Source: Picochlorum sp. 'celeri'
Lineage: Eukaryota; Chlorophyta; Trebouxiophyceae
Direction of reading: 5' to 3'
NCBI GenBank assembly: GCA_010909725.1
Contig: JAACMV010000028.1
Span: 496,001 to 560,000, forward strand
Length of the DNA stretch: 64,000 nucleotides
The notes under the pieces are model-generated. The model made no database searches. It saw only the letters and a list, made by a program, of their open reading frames with translations, and was not told the origin of the DNA. Of this stretch, positions 46,020 to 56,760 are shown in pieces; the first letter of the stretch is position 1, and each line of letters begins with the position of its first letter. The translations under genes and the position numbers were made by a program.

Positions 46020-47243
46020 ATGGTTTTTGAAAATGACAACGACCAACCGAAGTCCCCGTATCTTGTGAATGGGACGTTCTACTTTATTCCATACAGAAAA
46101 TCAAATATTCTAACCTTCACTCACAAAATTCATGCAGATACCGCGTTTCTGCAAGAGCTTGAGGCGTACCTGGCGACCTTGCCAGACAACAAGCTCTCCA
46201 TCACCTGGTCGCCATCTGGCACAGGTGAGGATACCATCACGCACCCTGTGGATATCATCTTCCCACGAACACCTATCGTGCGAAGTTTCGTCCTCCAAGG
46301 TGTGCCGGTACATGCCAACCCCAGCCAGCTCATCCAAATGCTTCGAGAGCATTTCAAGTTGAATGTGCACTCCGCAGTCCCCAAAGGGCGGACTCTGGAG
46401 GGATCCTCATATGTGAATCGGAACACAGCCTTGTCCCAATTCGACGAATGGATCATTGAAGTGGAGACGCCAAAACCTATGGCGAAACAAATCCTTGCAA
46501 AGAGAGAACAGACGGGCATGAGGGACCTCACTCTCTTCCCATATAACCCAGAAGAAACCATGATGCGCAGCGAGCCAGTACAGATGCAGTACATATTTAA
46601 ACCACCATCCTACCAAACAGTGCTTACGACAGGCAGATCGCCCCACAAAGGGGTGGCAGCTAAGGAAAACGTAGCCCCAGTCAATGAGGGGGAAGTGCCC
46701 AACAAGGTGCACCCACTCGGTGCTACTGAGCCAACTTCGGAGGCCCAGCCGGGAGAAGATCAGCAACCTAGACAGGAGGAACAGCTGTCGGGAGAGGAGC
46801 AGCAGTCAGAAGGAGAGCAACAACCTGGAGAGGAGCAACAGTCTGGACAGGAGGAACAGCTGGAGGAGGAGGAGCAACAGTTGGGAGAGGAGCAGCATAC
46901 GGAAGCAGAGCAACAACATGGAGAGGAACCACAGCCTGGCCAGGAGGATCAGCTAGCGGAGCAGCAGCAACAGACGGGAACAGAGCAGCAGCGTGGAGAG
47001 CAGGAGCAACAGTCGGAAGCAGAGCAGCAGCTTGGACAGGAGGAACAACAATCTGGAGAGGAGCAGCAGCTTGGACAGGAGGAGCAACATGGAGAAGAGG
47101 AGCAGATTGACATCGGTCATGACACCAGGACCAAGCTGGCGAGAGGACGAAATAGGTCACCAGGTACCTTCACCATAGGGACTCAGGCATCTCCGACCAA
47201 AAAGCTGAGGGCCCGGAGATCCCGCACACCCAAACAAAATTAA
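46020..47243 (+). CDS. LINE ORF1 protein with Glu/Gln-rich repeats, 407 aa
   Basis: First ORF of the LINE, presumed nucleic-acid-binding. Residues 1-190 form a globular-looking region (SPYLVNGTFYFIPYR.., VRSFVLQGVPVHANPSQL) that could be an RRM-like fold; no zinc knuckle is seen. Residues ~245-365 consist of imperfect (G-E-E-Q-Q-S/P)n repeats, highly acidic and Gln-rich. The C-terminus is basic (KKLRARRSRTPKQN). It stops 4 bp before the ATG of ORF2. Frame unbroken. Confidence 0.7.
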   Translation: MVFENDNDQPKSPYLVNGTFYFIPYRKSNILTFTHKIHADTAFLQELEAYLATLPDNKLSITWSPSGTGEDTITHPVDIIFPRTPIVRSFVLQGVPVHANPSQLIQMLREHFKLNVHSAVPKGRTLEGSSYVNRNTALSQFDEWIIEVETPKPMAKQILAKREQTGMRDLTLFPYNPEETMMRSEPVQMQYIFKPPSYQTVLTTGRSPHKGVAAKENVAPVNEGEVPNKVHPLGATEPTSEAQPGEDQQPRQEEQLSGEEQQSEGEQQPGEEQQSGQEEQLEEEEQQLGEEQHTEAEQQHGEEPQPGQEDQLAEQQQQTGTEQQRGEQEQQSEAEQQLGQEEQQSGEEQQLGQEEQHGEEEQIDIGHDTRTKLARGRNRSPGTFTIGTQASPTKKLRARRSRTPKQN

Positions 47244-47247
47244 TCAC

Positions 47248-48095
47248 ATGTTTATTAGGGTCCTCTCAATGAACATGAATGGGCTATCTGAAGTGAAGTT
47301 CAACAGCCTTCTAACACTACTAACATCACACAGCATTGATGCTGTCCTTTTACAAGAAACTCACCTCAGACCCCACGAGGAATCAGGATATCAATACAGG
47401 CTAAACAATATAGGATGGGAATGCTACTGGCATAACAAAGCAAGAGTGAAATGCAAATCTGGAGGAGTGGCAATCTGGGTCAAATCCCAAGGGCCCAAAC
47501 GTGGCAGGATCCATATCCAACAGCAAGTCCATAAGACAGCAGAAGGTCGATTCCTAGGAGTGCATATGAAGTGGGCGGGGCACCACATCCAACTCGGATG
47601 TGCGTACATGCCCAACAACCACATGCACACCTACGACCTTATTGAGCAGCACCTCCACGGTCTGGCGACATCATCTTTGGAAGAGCACCGGAGCATCTTA
47701 TGGGCGGGAGACTGGAATTTTGTGGAAGATCTGGTGGCAGATACCTCTTCCACTCGCAGGCAACACAACCGAACAGAGCAATGGGTGGCGACACGATGGC
47801 AAGACAGGATGCAGATGCTCACAGAATGTAAAGGCCAAGAACTGCAAAGGTCTCGGAGCTTTACAGCATTCAAAAATACCCAATATGGGCGAGTAGGCAC
47901 ACGACTCGATCGATTCTATTCCTCACATGACCTGTCTCCATACATTCGTACAGCTCGTGTTTTGCAGACGAGCAATTCTGGACTCAAATCTGACCATCGC
48001 CCCATCATACTGGACCTGCAAGGAAGGAATATCAGGCCCACTGCCCAACTGGAAAGGCCAAAGGTCAAACTCCCCAGAGTCAAATGTTCCGAGTG
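47248..48095 (+). pseudogene. LINE ORF2, APE-type endonuclease domain only (truncated)
   Basis: An endonuclease that nicks the target DNA during LINE insertion. Signature blocks are present in order: SMNMNGL, VLLQETHL, GGVAIWVK, AGDWNFV, GTRLDRFYSS and LKSDHRPIIL. After about residue 283 (..KCSEWVRRIS) the open frame enters GC-rich repeat sequence and ends at 48474 without a reverse transcriptase. Missing 3' sequence is the reverse of the usual 5' truncation, so this reflects a later deletion, recombination or assembly join. Confidence 0.82.
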
Positions 48096-48755
48096 GGTCC
48101 GTCGCATCTCGCACGCGGGCCGCGGGGGCCCGGGGCGAGGCGGTCGCGCCCCTCCGGTCCGACCGGCCCTCCGACCGGGCCACTCGATCCACTTCAGAGG
48201 ACGCGGCGGACGATTAGGGCATGCCCCCATTGCGCAATGGCCCCTCGCGAGCTCCTTAGGGTATTTTCGGCGGTCGGGGCGGGCCAACGCATCCTGGCCG
48301 GCCGTTTTTCCGCCTCCTCGCCATCCTCGCCGCATTTCGGGATATATACGCTCCCTGTGGAGGGGCGGGACGGGGTCCACCGGGCGATACCGAGGCTGCA
48401 GCTCTGCACAAAGTTTTTTCCAGTCGCACACGTCCCAGAGTCGAGTGCCCTGCAGCGCCTGTGAGGTCCTGTGAGGTCCTTCTCGACGTCCTCGCCGCAT
48501 TTCGAGACATACAGGATACCTATGGAGGCAATGGATTGGGTCTATCACGCGATGGCGAGGCTGCAGCTCTGCACAAAGTGTTCAATTCGCACATGTCCCA
48601 AGGTGTGGTGTCCTAGAGGGCCGGTGAGGTCCTCCTTGGCATCCTCGCCGCATTTCGAGACATACACGATACCTGTGGAGGGGATGGATGGGGTCTATGA
48701 CGGGATGGTGAGCCTGCAGCTCTGCACAAAGTGTCCGATTCGGACATGTCCCAGA
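48096..48755 (+). repeat. GC-rich block with three ~153-165-bp tandem units
   Basis: After a very GC-rich lead (GCGGGCCGCGGGGGCCCGGG), three diverged units carry CCTCGCCGCATTTCG (at about 48325, 48490 and 48643) and AGGCTGCAGCTCTGCACAAAG. Spacing of the first motif is 165 and 153 bp. Open frames here are low-complexity and not believed to be genes. Confidence 0.8.
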
Positions 48756-49560
48756 CAGGAAGGCTGAGAGCCTTCACACGTGGTCTGCCGACTGTTGGCA
48801 TTTCATATGGACTTCATGAGAATCAACAGAAGTGTAAGGAGCTTCCTCACTATCCCTTGCCGGCATTAGGAGTAGTGCGCGTCGCTTTCACCACCAGTGT
48901 TCCCCACAGAATTCACGACAAGCTCTGGGCAAAGCAACTCGTGTGAGTTTGATTGTTGAAGGGAGAAATATATATATAAACATAAGATAGAGGGTGGGAG
49001 CCATTTAGACAAGAGTTCGTGGCTTGTTGGCACCGTTGCGAGTGTTGTCATGACATTCCCGTGGAACGGTTGTTGTTGTTGGAACCCTGTTGTGATCCGT
49101 GGTGGTCAGTCGTCGGTTCTTTCGACTGATATATAATTTTAAAGCAAGAATGACGCTCCCTTATGCCCACAAAGGAACGATTCTGGGCGTCTTCGTCCCA
49201 ACCGTCGCGACGCGATCGGAATGGACCAACGTCGGTCGGTGAGATCCATTCGACTCGGCACCGACTGAAATGGCCCTTACTAATGTTTTATTCGTCCAAT
49301 TATCCAATCCCAACAACCAATATTGCTATGCACTGCCGGTGAGTGGCAAGGGTGTGGGGTCACCGAGGCCACATGATGCGTTGTGTGCAAAAAGGTGGCT
49401 GAGTGCGTTTTCTGTTAGGGTCACATCTGACGTCCTGCCAAGTCTTACATGTATCCAAAGAAACTATGGAAGCTGCCAAATGGTGCATTTATATAGCAGG
49501 GATGTCACATCAGCGATGAGGTCTGCCATGTTTGTTCTAAAAAGAGGAGTGTCCGTCCGT
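48756..49560 (+). repeat. Module X, copy 1
   Basis: Matches 55940-56760 in the same orientation and about 61800-62620 inverted. Landmarks: TGAGAGCCTT.CAC..GTGGT, CCCTTGCCGGCATTA, CCAACCGTCGCGACGCGATC, CTGCCGGTGAGTGGCAAGG. No gene recognised. Confidence 0.8.
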
Positions 49561-50029
49561 AAATGAGGACAATAAAAAAGGACGACCATGAGACCGCTCC
49601 ACCACGCGAGGAGGGGGGTGCCTCGTGGTTTTTGCTGGCTTGTTGTTTCATTCTTCTACCCCATCACAAGGGGCGTTGGACCGGCGAAAAAAGTGGTAGA
49701 TTGTCTTTTTTCTTGTTGTTGTTGTTGTGATCTCTCTCCTCCTGTCTTCCTATCCAAGACCTCGTCTGATGGGAGAGAGGGTGGGGACAGCCAACTGTGC
49801 TGCAAGCAAGCTTGCTTGAGAGTGGGAAGTTCGGGTGGTATGAGAGAGAGAGGTCGTTGGCCTCGTCTGCGACGTTACGTTGATGAGTCTTTGATGTGCG
49901 TCAAGAGCCTCTATAAGGTGATATATACATACTGGATTTGTGGTGCTTGGCTCCATTCAACACACTAGCACTGCATGGTTGTCTTGTGTGTGGAGTGTTC
50001 TACACACGACGTTGGTGTGAGGAGGAGAA

Positions 50030-50060
<31 letters not shown>

Positions 50061-51110
50061 TGGTTGTTGTTTTTCATGTATTACTATTATGACAGCTCTC
50101 TCTCTGTGTGTCATGTTGTTTTGAGTTGTTTTGGTTCTTTTTGGTGTCCTTCTATTGTTGTTGTTGTGAAGAAGAAGACAGAGATTCTTTTCATTCCTTG
50201 CTCTTTATTTATTCTTTCCATATATATAGAGTGTTATTATTATACTTCATATTATATCTCATATGTTGATAGATATGTTGTTTGTGGGTCTATCTCCTGG
50301 GTGTTGTTGTTGTTGTTGTTGTGTGTCTGAGACTCTATGTCTGTTCAGTTGTGTCCTGTTGATTGGTTGATTGCTATTCTTGTGGCAGCGTCCATACTGC
50401 CTTGTCACTCTCGCGTCGTTGCCAAACAACACAGAGCGTTCAACCTCCTTCACACGCAGTGAGGTTGGATAGAAGAGGATGGAGTAGTAGAATCCCAACC
50501 ACTGTATGTACAGAGGGTTCTCTCTTCCTTCACAAGATAGTAGTTTGACTTGTGAAGGAAGGAAGTTGTAGTTCCATGAGAATACATCTGTACTGAGTAT
50601 ATGAATTCCATGAATCTCTCTGTTATGGGATGTCATCTCGCTGGTAGGAGATGTTGACGAACCGAAAGATCTCCTCCCCCAGGGCCGTCGTCGTAGCTCT
50701 CTGCTCCCTAATTATAGTACAGTATAGTATAGCATCGTGGTATATATTGTTGTTGTGCATGTCATAATGATTCTTTCCCTAGGGTAGACTTTTTCTTTTG
50801 TTGATTTTTTCTTTTGTTGTTGGTGTAGTAGGAGGAGGAGCAGTAGTAGTAGCAGAGCTTGTGGTGTGCCGTGTCTTTTGTCGTTGTTGTTGTTGTCGTT
50901 GTTGCTGTATATATATAGGTGCTTCTTATTATACTTCTTGTTCTTCAATATGTTGTATATGTTGTTGTTTTGGTTGGTGTGTGTTTTTTTGGTTAGGGTA
51001 TTTTGGTCTTTTTGTGGGTGTTATTTTTGTGATTTATTTTGGATTTTTTGGATGTTTTCATATTTTTGGATTGGTTATTATTATTTAATTTAGAAATGGT
51101 GTTTATTTGT
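49561..51110 (+). repeat. Module Y, copy 1
   Basis: Matches 53880-55480. It starts with ATGAGGACAATAAAAAAGG, passes through GGACCGGCGAAAAAAGTGG, several (GTT)n runs followed by GTGAAGAAGAAG, a T20 run at about 50042, and ends with TTTAATTTAGAAATGGTGTT. Strong T/G bias on this strand. Open frames reflect the repeats and are not called as genes. Confidence 0.8.
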
Positions 51111-51479
51111 GGGGTGGCCGAGTGGACGTGGTGCTAGTAATGTCTTATTTACCCTCATTACCCTTGTTATATGGCCCAAATCCATGTGTCAAGCACGGTA
51201 GGGTATAGATTTTTTGACGATGTGCTCCATTTCTCCACATATGAAGTTTTATTTGCCTTTCAATAGCATCAAACACGAGTCAGAACTGAAAAATATTTTG
51301 TTTTGGGTCCATTTCAGAGGGGTCCAAAACTGGCACAAAATTGGGCGCGCCACAAGGAGAAAAAGGCGCCCCCACTTGGAAGAAGGTGACTGTCACTAGT
51401 CCAATCCTTTGCAGTGGCCTACCTACCAGACGAAAACGTGTCCAGTCCCGCCCGTTTGCCCAAATATATTATCATATAT
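51111..51479. other. Spacer between module Y and the satellite
   Basis: No gene seen. A tRNA A-box-like string TGGCCGAGTGG lies at about 51116, but no B-box or cloverleaf follows. Confidence 0.4.
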
Positions 51480-53620
51480 AACTAGTATCTGAGAGAAGCT
51501 AGAGAAAAAACAAATGTCTCTGAGGTTGCTTTTCAGGGGGCTGAAGTGTTTCACAATGGTGGTCACTATCAGAGAGCTTGTAGGGCGTGTTTGGTGATGT
51601 CAAAGACAATGTCCAGTCCTGCGCGTTTTTGTGTGGTTGTATTTATATAATATCAATGTATGAGCAAAGCAAGAAGAGTGGACATTGTCTCTGGCTTGGT
51701 CATTCGGCGGGTTGAAGTGGTCCCACTGGTGGTGAGTATGAGTGACCTTGTAGCGCGTGTTTGGTGGTGTCAAAGACAATGTCCAGTTCTGCGCGCTTTT
51801 GTGTAGACGTACTTATATAATATCAATGTATGAGCAAAGCGAGAAGAGTGGACATTGTCTCTGGCATTGTCATTCGGCGGGTTAAAGTGGTTACCCTGGT
51901 GGTGAGTATGAGTGAGCTTCTGGAGCGCGTTTGGTGGTGTCAAAGACAGTGTCCAGTCCTGCGCGTTTTTGTGTGGCTGTATTTATATAATATCAATATA
52001 TGATCAAAGCGAGAAGAGTGGACATTGTCTCTGGCATTGTCATTTGGCGGGGTGAAGTGGTCACACTGGTGGTGAGTGTCAGCGACCTTGTGGGGCGTGT
52101 TTGGTGGTGTCAAAGACAATGTCCAGTCCTGCGCGTTTTTTTGTAGATGTATTTATATAATATCAATGTATGAGCAAAGCGAGAAGAGTGGACATTGTCT
52201 CTGGCATGGTCATTCGGCGTGTTGAAGTGGTGACACCGGTGATGAGTATGAGGGAGCTTCTAGAGCGCGTTTGGTGGTGTCAAAGACAATGTCCAGTCCT
52301 GCGCGTTTTTTTGTGGCTGTATTTATACAATATCAATGTATGTACAAAGCGAGATGAGTGGACATTGTCTCTGGCATGGTCATTTGGCGGGGTGAAGGGG
52401 TAAAGCTGGTTGTCACTATGACCGAGCTTGTGGGGCGTGTTTGGCGGTGTCAAAGACAATGTCCAGTCCTGCGCGTTTTTGTGTAGACGTATTTATACAA
52501 TAGTAATATATGTGCAAAGCGAGAAGAGTGGACATTGTCTCTGGCATGGTCATTTGGCGGGTTGAAGGGGTGACACTGGTGGTGAGTATGAGTGAGCTTG
52601 TGGAGCGTGTTTGGTGGTGTCAGAGACAATGTCCAGTCCTGCGCGTTTTTTTGTAGATGTATTTATATAATATCAATGTATGAGCAAAGCGAGAAGAGTG
52701 GACATTGTCTCTGGCATGGTCATTCGGCGGGTTGAAGTGGTGACACCGGTGATGAGTATGAGGGAGCTTCTAGAGCGCGTTTGGTGGTGTCAAAGACAAT
52801 GTCCAGTCCTGCGCGTTTTTTTGTGGCTGTATTTATGCAATATACACGTATGTGCAAAGCGAGAAGAGTGGACATTGTCTCTGGCATGGTCATTTGGCGG
52901 GTTGAAGGGATCACACTGGTGGTGAGTCTCAGCGACCTTCCAGCGCGTGTTTGGCGGTGTCAGAGACAATGTCCAGTCCTGCGCGTTTTTGTGTAGATGT
53001 ATTTATATAATATCAATGTATGTACAAAGCGAGATGAGTGGACATTGTCTCTGGCATGGTCATTCGGCGGGTTGAAGGGGTCACCCTGGTTGTCACTATG
53101 ACCGAGCTTGGGGGGCGTGTTTGGTGGTGTCAGAGACAATGTCCAGTCCTGCGCGTTTTTTTGTAGACGTATTTATATAATATCAATGTATGTACAAAGC
53201 GAGAAGAGTGGACATTGTCTCTGGCATGGTCATTCGGCGGGTTGAAGGGGTCACCCTGGTTGTCACTATGACCGAGCTTGGGGGGCGTGTTTGGTGGTGT
53301 CAGAGACAATGTCCAGTCCTGCGCGTTTTTTTGTGGCTGTATTTATACAATATCAATGTATGTACAAAGCGAGATGAGTGGACATTGTCTCTGGCATGGT
53401 CATTTGGCGGGGTGAAGGGGTAAAGCTGGTTGTCACTATGACCGAGCTTGTGGGGCGTGTTTGGCGGTGTCAAAGACAATGTCCAGTCCTGCGCGTTTTT
53501 GTGTAGACGTATTTATACAATAGTAATATATGTGCAAAGCGAGAAGAGTGGACATTGTCTCTGGCATGGTCATTCAGCGTGTTGAAGTGGGTCACCTTGG
53601 TTCTAGGTACAACTCTGCAG
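51480..53620 (+). repeat. 170-bp satellite array, about 12 units
   Basis: Units begin near AAAGCGAGAAGAGTGG at about 51660, 51830, 52000, 52170, 52340, 52510, 52680, 52850, 53020, 53190, 53360 and 53530: a steady 170-bp period, with one more eroded unit at the left edge. Each has GGACATTGTCTC near its start and (A/G)AGACAATGTCC about 80 bp later, an inverted pair. Units at 52340 and 53360 are identical by eye, and 53020/53190 nearly so, which suggests recent multi-unit turnover. Confidence 0.93.
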
Positions 53621-53639
53621 CACAGCCAGTCGAACACGG

Positions 53640-55480
53640 GCTTTGACCGCGCGAGTGGCCGAGCTTTCTGTAAATGAATACAATAAAAAATCACGACCAC
53701 CCATGTGCGACCAGAGTATTTTTGCCAGCCCGAGCTTTACTCGTCAGACAAAATCCCGGCCTTTTGGGTGGTCGTCTTTTTTTATTGTCTTCTTTTACGG
53801 ACTTTTTGCTGATGTGGACAGGGCGCCTCCCATGCCCGTGACAGACGCCCTGGTGTCTCTCGTACGGCAGGTTGTGTCGTACGGAGATCTCTCCGTAAAT
53901 GGGGACAATAAAAAAGGGCGACCACCACCATGCTGCTCCACCACGCGAGGAGGTGCCTCGTGGTTTTTGCTGGCTTGTTGTTTCATTCCTCTACCCCATC
54001 ACAAGGGGTGTTGGACCGGCGAAAAAAGTGGTAGATTGTCTTTTTTCTTCTTGTTGTTGTTGTGATCTCTCTCCTCCTCTTCCTACTATCCAAGACCTGG
54101 TCTGATGGGAGAGAGTGTGGAGAGGATGGGGACAGCCAGCTGTGAAAGCTTGAGAGTGGGAAGTTCGGGTGGTATTAGAGAGAGAGGTCTTTGGCCTCGT
54201 CTGCGACGTTACGTTGATGAGTCTTTGATGTGCGTCAAGAGCCTCTATAAAAGGGTGATATATACATACTGGATTTGTGGTGCTTGGCTCCATTCAACAC
54301 ACTAGCACTGCATGGTTGTCTTGTGTGTGGAGTGTTCTGCACACTACGTTGGTGTGAGGAGGAGAATTCTTTTCTTTCTTTCTTTTTTTTTTTTTTTGGT
54401 TGTTGTTTTTCATGTATTACTATTATGACAGCTCTCTCTCTCTCTGTGTGTCATGTTGTTTTGACTTGTTTTTGTCCTTCTGTTGTTGTTGCTGTTGTTG
54501 TGAAGAAGAAGGCAGAGATTCTTTTCATTCTTTGCTCTTTATTTATTCTTTCCATATATATATATATATAGTGTTATTATTATACCTCATATTATATCGC
54601 ATATGTTGATAGTTATGTTGTTTGTGGGTCTAGCTCCTGGGTGTTGTTGTTGTTGTTGTTGTTGTTGTTATGTGTATGAGACTGTATGTCTGTTCAGCTG
54701 TGTCCTGTTGATTGCTATTGTTGTGGCAGCGTCCATGCTGCCTTGTCACTCTCGTGTCGTTGCCAAACAATACAAAGCGTTCAACCTTGACACGCAGTGA
54801 GGTTGGATACAAGAGGATGGAGTAGAATCCGAACCAATGTCCAGAGGGTTCTCTCTTCCTTCACAACAAGATAGTAGTTTGAATTGTGAAGGAAGTTGTA
54901 GTTCCATGAGAATACATCTTTTCTCAGTATATGAATTACATTACTCAAATTGACCATGATTGTAACAGCATGTCTCTCTCTCTCTCTCTCCTAGGGATGT
55001 TGACGAGGGATCTCCTCCTCTCCCACAGGGGCGTCGTAGCTCTACCCTGCTCCACTTATAGTATAAATTATAGTATCGCATCGTCGTATAGATTGTTGTT
55101 GCGCATGTCATAATGATTCTTTCCCTACTAGATTTTTTCTTTTGTTGATTTTTTCTTTGGATTTTGTTGGTTGTCTCTTCTTGCTGTAGTAGTAGTAGTA
55201 GGAGTAGCAGCAGCAGCAGCAGTGCTTGTGGTGTGCCGTGTCTTTTGTCGTTGTCGTTGTTGTATATATAGTAGTAGTAGTAGGTGCTTACTATAATAAT
55301 AATACTAATAATTCCTCATATTTTTGTTGTTTTGTCGTGTTTTTTTTCGTTGGTGTATTTTTGGTTAGGGTATTTTGGTCTTGTTGTGTGTTGTTTTTTT
55401 TGGATTTATTTTGTCTTTTTTTGATGTTTTCCTATTTTTGTGTAGTTTGTATATTATTTAATTTAGAAATGGTGTTAATT
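53640..55480 (+). repeat. Module Y, copy 2
   Basis: Same order of landmarks as 49561-51110, preceded by an extra ~240-bp partial start (53640-53880) that has its own AATACAATAAAAAATCACGACCA motif. From 54583 onward it also forms the outer part of the left arm of the long inverted duplication. Confidence 0.8.
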
Positions 55481-55599
55481 TTTCTACTGGGTTTCTGCCC
55501 GGTGGCTCCCCTTGAAAAATTAGTCGACTGATGCGTCGGGTCCAGGCACCCCTCTGACCGGTCACCAGGACTGGCTAAAAAGGGATAAGGGATAATTGG

Positions 55600-55930
55600 G
55601 ATTAGAAATCACGCGCTGCTGGTCGGCTGAGCTCTGTTTCGCCGGGTCCGTGGCGCTGTTGAGTCTTTTATATACCCATAGAAACCGTGCGAACTGCCAG
55701 ATCGGGCATTTGGGGGGCGATGACCAACCTTGGTCACCGCATGTTCGAATCGAGTCAGGAATCACGCGCTGCTGGTCCTCTGAGTCTTGTTTCGCCGGGT
55801 CCGTGGCGTTGTTGAGTCTTTCATGTACCCATAGAAACCGTGCGAAATGCCAGATCGGGCATTTGTGTGGCGACCACCAACCTTGGTCACCGCATGTTTC
55901 TGCAGTGGGCCAGGAATCAAAGCACAAGCA
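55600..55930 (+). repeat. Two ~153-bp tandem units
   Basis: AATCACGCGCTGCTGGTC at 55607 and 55760; each unit continues GTTTCGCCGGGTCCGTGGCG and CCAACCTTGGTCACCGCATG. An inverted copy of the pair lies at about 62640-62990. Confidence 0.85.
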
Positions 55931-55939
55931 GTTGCCTCA

Positions 55940-56760
55940 GACTCGAAGGTTGAGAGCTTTTACCCGTGGTTTGCCGACTTTAGGCATTTCATATGCACTC
56001 CAGGAGAAGAACTAGCAGTGTAGGGAGCTTCTCCACTACCCCTTGCCGGCATTACGAGTAGTGCGCGTCGCATTCACCACCAATGTTCCCAACAGAATTC
56101 ACAACAACCTCTGGACAAAGCAACCCGTATGAGTTTCATTGGAGGGAGCACAGTGGTTTTTCCTTGATACATATAAGATACTAGAGGGTGGAAAACCTGG
56201 GAGAAGGAGGTCGTGGCCTGTTGGCACCGTTGTAATTGTTGTTGACATGACATTCCCGTGGGGAGGGTTGTTGTTGTAACCCTGTTGTGCTCCGTGGCGG
56301 TCAGCCATTCGCTTTTTTGACTGATATATAATTTTAAAGCAAGAATGATGCTCCTTCATGTCCATGGAGGAATATTCTGGGCGTGTTCGTCCCAACCGTC
56401 GCGACGCGATCGGAATCGACCAACGTCGATCGATGAGATCCATTCGACTCGGCACCGACTGAAATGGCCATTAATAATGTTATATTTGTCCATAAATCCA
56501 ATACAAACAACCAATACTGCTATACACTGCCGGTGAGTGGCAAGGGTGTGGGATCACCGAGGCCACATGATGTGCAAGAAAGTGGCTGAGTGCGTTTTCT
56601 GTTTCGGGTCACATCTGCGGTGTTACCACCAAGTGTTCAATATATCCAAAGAAACTATGGAAGCTGCCAGATGTCCATTTATACAGCAGGGACAGCGTCG
56701 ATGAGGTCAGCCTTTTTCTCCTCGGGAGAGTGTCCGTCCGTCAATGAGGACAATAAAAAA
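55940..56760 (+). repeat. Module X, copy 2
   Basis: Same landmarks as 48756-49560. It leads directly into a diverged Y-like module. Confidence 0.8.

Larger units (their letters stand above)
45753..48095 (+). mobile_element. LINE-type retrotransposon lacking its reverse transcriptase
   Basis: ORF1 (46020-47243) is followed by the start of ORF2 with an apurinic-type endonuclease domain. The similarity stops at about 48095, where GC-rich repeats begin. The reverse transcriptase and 3' end are absent. The left border is taken as the end of the LTR fragment and is not proven. Confidence 0.75.

Noticed and set aside
48100..48550. GC-rich open frames after the LINE endonuclease
   Set aside because: Several frames are open on both strands because of composition and tandem units; no domain seen.
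51112..51135. tRNA-like A-box TGGCCGAGTGG (and TGGCGGAGTGG near 59015)
   Set aside because: No B-box (GGTTCGA..) or cloverleaf-forming sequence follows within 100 bp; it is part of the repeated module.
51480..53620. Tandem array as a possible CRISPR or coding repeat protein
   Set aside because: Repeats are 170 bp with no spacers, the host is eukaryotic, and the open frames across units exist only because 510 bp is a multiple of three.
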